A stretch of 64,000 nucleotides of DNA from Panonychus citri (taxonomy: Eukaryota > Arthropoda > Arachnida > Trombidiformes > Tetranychidae). This document shows positions 60,238 to 64,000 of this stretch, one piece after another (the stretch's first letter is position 1; each line of letters starts with the position of its first letter). A program made the translations under genes and the position numbers. The notes under the pieces are model-generated. The model was given only the letters and a program-made list of their open reading frames with translations, was not told where the DNA came from and made no database searches. The stretch is from assembly GCF_014898815.1 (NCBI RefSeq), contig NW_026515468.1, positions 1,178,001 through 1,242,000 on the forward strand, written 5' to 3'.

Positions 60238-61520
60238 ATGTGGCCTTTAACTACCTCAAGTCCGTTGGCTTTCATTTATTTCTTAAGGTAAGAGTTCATC
60301 TTATGTTTTTACCTTTTGGTTTTTTCTTTCATTTTTAATTTTGACTTTTTTTTTATTCCGTATTGACCTCGTAATTGTTATTCTATATATGATATTGGCC
60401 ACTTTCGTATTTCAATTCTCCATTTTTGTTTACTTTTCTGTGTCCAGTTTTACCTTAATTACTTGTGAATATCAACATAGACCCAAAAACAGTCACGAGA
60501 TGACGAATCTCTCTAAGAATGATGTTTTCGAAACAATCAATTATAATGGTAAGTGTCTATTTCTTTACTCAACCAAGTCTAATTAACCCGATCAACTATT
60601 CATCGTTCTGTCAAATTTAAAGATTCAAAATTAATCAGATTTGGAACAAAAATTGAAACCTTTTTTTTCAGAAAATAATACTATCAGTTTGTTACACAAG
60701 ATCTAAAACTAATTTTGAGTGACTTTAATTATTTATAATCTACTGAGAATTGAGTCGATCCAATTTCGATAGTTTTATATTCACCTTAAATTAGTCAACA
60801 TTATCTCTTTGTTCACATAATTTAGATTTTACCTCATTAATCGATAGTTAGGATTGATAATGTTGTTCTAAGTTTAATAAACTCGATAGTTGATAACAAT
60901 TAGTAGTGAAAGAATTAATTAGAGAAATATTTAGCCGATCTTGATCAATTAATATTATTAAATCCACTCTAATTTCTTATTTTCACTATTGATTTGTATT
61001 AATTCCATTAATTAACAATAGTTTGTAAATTTGATGACAGAAAACAATAATTTCACCAAGTTGAACCGATTCCTCGATTGGAATTGGTTTATACTTAAAT
61101 TAACTCGTATTCGGATAAACAGGTTCCCCTAACTAATATAACCAAATCTAATTGTTAATTTACTAATGAGATGCTGGCTGATTGTTGTCAGGTAAAATAA
61201 ACGACTGTCATAAAGTGGCCCTATGGAACTGTGGTAATAGCCTATTAAAAGTATCCAAATTTCTTGACTATTTGAGTGGAAAAGAAGAAAACATTTACGC
61301 TAAATGTACCATGAAAAAAGCCTTCTACAATTGCCTTAATGAAATGAGTTCCAAGAAGTGTGGCCATCACCGTGACCAAAGGACCCACGATAATAAAACA
61401 ACCAATAAATTTCGGAAAAAACTCGCTCGTACTTTATGGTCCGCTCGAAGCTGTTACATTGCACCATTTTTTGCAAACCAATGGCAAACTTGGACAGTCA
61501 GACAACAACAACATGAGTAA
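60238..61520 (+). CDS. Orphan secreted six-cysteine protein
   Basis: Three exons, 60238-60287, 60448-60548 and 61192-61520, with matching phases 2 and 1, give 159 residues. Residues 1-23 are a signal peptide (PLAFIYFLSFTLITC) split by the first intron. The mature protein has six cysteines at 56, 64, 89, 98, 107 and 138, enough for three disulfides, set in helical-looking sequence (VALWNCGNSLLKVSKFLDYL and MKKAFYNCLNEM). A basic region (FRKKLARTLWSARSC) precedes an aromatic, Gln-rich end. I recognise no family. The spacing resembles small helical disulfide-rich secreted proteins of arthropods. The function is unknown. Confidence 0.8.
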
Positions 61521-62493
61521 AATAAAGTCTAAATGACCACTGGTCAGTATCTTGACTCTGTACAGTAAAAGAAAAGTATAAAAAGTCAAACCCGATTGAC
61601 CATTAATGTAAAAAAAAACTGTAAATTAATCCATCATGAAAAAAGTAACCCAATACCTTACATACTGAATTATAATCCTTCAACTGATATGTATTAACAT
61701 TCATTGTCACTGACAAAACAACATAACAAGAAACAAAACTTGACTCCCCTAGTTAATCTTAATCCACTTTTAAGCTGGCAACATGTTAAGCCTGCGTTAA
61801 TTAACCTCATCTTCATCTTCATCTTGATCCTCATTCTTTTAGGATGAAAATAAAAAGGAGAGACAAACGTTTGACTTAAGAGGAGCTCATATTATGGTTG
61901 ACGATGGAGTAGAACGGAAGTTGTGACACTGGGAGGATTCAAATGGAAGAGAAGATGAAGATGATAAAGAATATGAAGATAAAGAGGGAGAAAATGTTAC
62001 GTATGAAGATGAGAAAGAGAATAAGCTACGAATATAACTTTTAGTTGTTACAACTAAATTTGGATTGAATCTGGAATAGAACATCATCCCTAGAACTTTG
62101 TCTTCGAATTATCATCTTCATCCTATTTCCAGTTTCTTCTCGATTTTTGCCTTTCTTTTCCTTCCCTTTCATCTTCAATCAACAAACAGAAATTTAATCA
62201 ACATTTTCCACCAAAAATTAGGCAACAATCAACTTTCTGGTGATCTCTTCATCTTCATCTTCATTGAGAAAACTTTGTGATACTAATACATCATCTCGAG
62301 TTCACGTTCATCACCGTTTAGAGTACGTGTTAACCACGTACTTGTTAATCATTCGTATTAGTTAATTGTGTCTATTAACCATTTTTCTCTCTCGTCTTAA
62401 TTGTTCGCGATTTGTTTTCTTCTGTTCCATCAATCAACCATCCGATTGATTTAATTTTCTATTCATGTATTTAATTGTTTCCATTTCAATGAC
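61521..62493. other. Intergenic
   Basis: Contains the 3' UTR of the six-cysteine gene and low-complexity TCATCT-type sequence at 61800-62250. The short open frames there look spurious. Confidence 0.45.
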
Positions 62494-63915
62494 ATGAAGT
62501 TACACCGAGTCTATAGTAGGAATATTTATCCACACAAAATTTTACAATTAATTTTAACTCTTTTTATATTAATTTGTGATAATCCTAATTGTTATGCTCG
62601 AAAGCAACCATTTCCCTCGGAGTTAATTCAGGAATTAAGTGCCAAAGAACTTGAAAATTCAGTTGATTTCGGTGCTACACTTGCTGTTTTCTTTTGTAAG
62701 TAAATCGACAATTAACTAATCATCATCACCATTGGAATTGCTTAACAATTTGACCTTAATTGCTTGTTAACAAATATCAATGTCAATCTTAACTGTTTAC
62801 CAATGAAAACAATTAACAACAATGACTTGTGATCATGTTAAAGGATTATTATTATTAATTCACATTAACGGTATCTTTTAATCATCATCATATTTACTGA
62901 TAGTTGATTGTTGTTAATTGTTGTTCGTATTGGTAAAGGTTAACTGGATTTATTTTTGGGTTTTCTGGTTTGTGAACCAGAAAAACAAGCGACTTGAGAT
63001 ACCAAGGTTTCTTGTTAAGGATAAACAAACTATCAGCTCTCTGGTAATAATATCAGTTAATTGTTGCTTAATTATATTCGAGTTGATTTAAGTTAAATTA
63101 GTGCCAAATGTTGCCAATCAAATGTAACAGCGAGAGGGAAACTTATTTTATCTCTCGTATCATTCAACATTAACTGTATCATATTTTTTTGTTCATCACT
63201 CAAAATTTAAAGTTCGAAGTCGAAAATTTTTCAAATGTTCTAAATCGCAATTCTTCAAAGTTTGTTAATTGTTGCGTTCATTTATATACTTACAGATACA
63301 CGATCATGCACAGAATGTAAAGATCTCCTTCATGGATTGGAAAAGGTAATTAACTGGAGAAAGTAATTGATGATTACAATTGAATTAATTGTTTTCTTTT
63401 CCTTCGCAATTGTCATCAGATTTATGAAGATGTCGATAAACTTGGAATCAGTTTCATCAAAACATCAGAAAGAGCAGCAGCCAAAAAATTTGATGTAACT
63501 GATTTCCCTTGTTTGGCTTATATCAAGAATAAGGAGATTACACTTTACGAAGGTATGATAACAATTAAGTTGATTACAATTAACTAATTCTATACATAGA
63601 GATCTGTATGTCTTTCTCTTGGTCAATATTGAAGTGACATCGAAATTGTCTTTGGGATTTTTATGAGACTTTTGTGTTGTTTAATTGCTCAGTGATAATT
63701 GACTGATTTCTTTCATTGATTTACCTGAATAAGTGAAACTAATTGATTTTTTCTTTTGATTTATTGATTATCAGGTGACTTGGAAAAAGAGGAAAGTTTA
63801 TTAGAATGGATAATTTCAATCGATTCATTGGATTCTCCTGAAAAAATTGAAGAAGTTAATTCCAAAAATCTTCAGAAATATATTGATACCCATGAATACA
63901 TAGCAGTTTTATTTT
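62494..63915 (+). CDS. Secretory-pathway protein with repeated thioredoxin-like folds (5' part, runs off the window)
   Basis: Exons 62494-62695, 63296-63345, 63420-63552 and 63775-63915 are phase-matched, and the last ends with a donor (GTGAGT), so the gene continues past the right edge. A signal or anchor segment (ILQLILTLFILICDN) precedes a thioredoxin-like domain: strand ATLAVFFYT, active-site-like CTEC, helix, DKLGISFIKTSE, then the cis-Pro loop DFPCLAYIKN and LYEGDLEKEESLLEWI. A second domain appears to begin at IDTHEYIAVLF, as in multi-thioredoxin proteins of the endoplasmic reticulum. The CTEC pair could be redox-active, although the canonical CGHC of PDI is absent. The exact family is not assigned. 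Confidence 0.82.
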
Positions 63916-64000
63916 GTGAGTAACAATTAACATCTAATTATGATAAAAACCACGACAATTTACCAATCCAAATGAAGTTTAATTGTTAATTTCCCTTTCT

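Overview
The window is AT-rich eukaryotic nuclear DNA from an animal, almost certainly an arthropod. Genes are split by short introns with GTAAGT-like donors, and gene-poor stretches are full of simple AT-rich sequence. Arthropod hallmarks are a beaten-path (Beat) immunoglobulin gene, a Rebers-Riddiford cuticle protein of the chelicerate-like type, and a muscle LIM protein. The compact genes with long low-complexity introns suggest an acariform mite (for example spider-mite-like), but this is inference. A complete uroporphyrinogen decarboxylase argues against a tick, because ticks are reported to have lost the early heme-synthesis steps. I see no bacterial genes, CRISPR array, tRNA or rRNA.

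Layout. 1-17.3 kb: a minus-strand beat-like gene; I rebuilt its first three coding exons from splice phases, across an intron of about 10.7 kb. 18.9-20.8 kb: a plus-strand BAF53/ACTL6-type actin-related gene carrying an apparent 1-base deletion. 21.2-22.0 kb: an unidentified basic protein. 22.7-24.2 kb: CNOT2 (minus), head-to-head with UROD (plus, 25.4-26.7 kb). 28.3-29.1 kb: an orphan secreted protein. 29.5-30.1 kb: prefoldin subunit 5. 30.6-34.0 kb: a CCDC28-like gene (minus). 34.45-37.9 kb: a rearranged, broken copy of the muscle LIM gene region. 42.1-45.9 kb: a cordon-bleu-like actin regulator (plus). 48.4-49.8 kb: the intact two-LIM muscle protein (minus). 51.6-55.9 kb: an SLC9-type Na+/H+ exchanger (plus). 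56.9-58.8 kb: the cuticle protein (plus). 59.0-59.9 kb: a TMEM186-like membrane protein (minus), head-to-head with an orphan six-cysteine secreted protein (plus, 60.2-61.5 kb). 62.5 kb to the end: the 5' part of a secretory thioredoxin-fold gene.

The genes are not an operon or a pathway; they are ordinary neighbours in an arthropod chromosome. The most unusual structure is the direct duplication of about 3.3 kb at 34.45-37.9 kb and 47.3-50.5 kb. One copy has decayed into a nested palindromic LIM pseudogene. Two genes (the actin-related gene and the exchanger) show one-base reading-frame conflicts that may be assembly errors. I found no convincing new multi-gene system.
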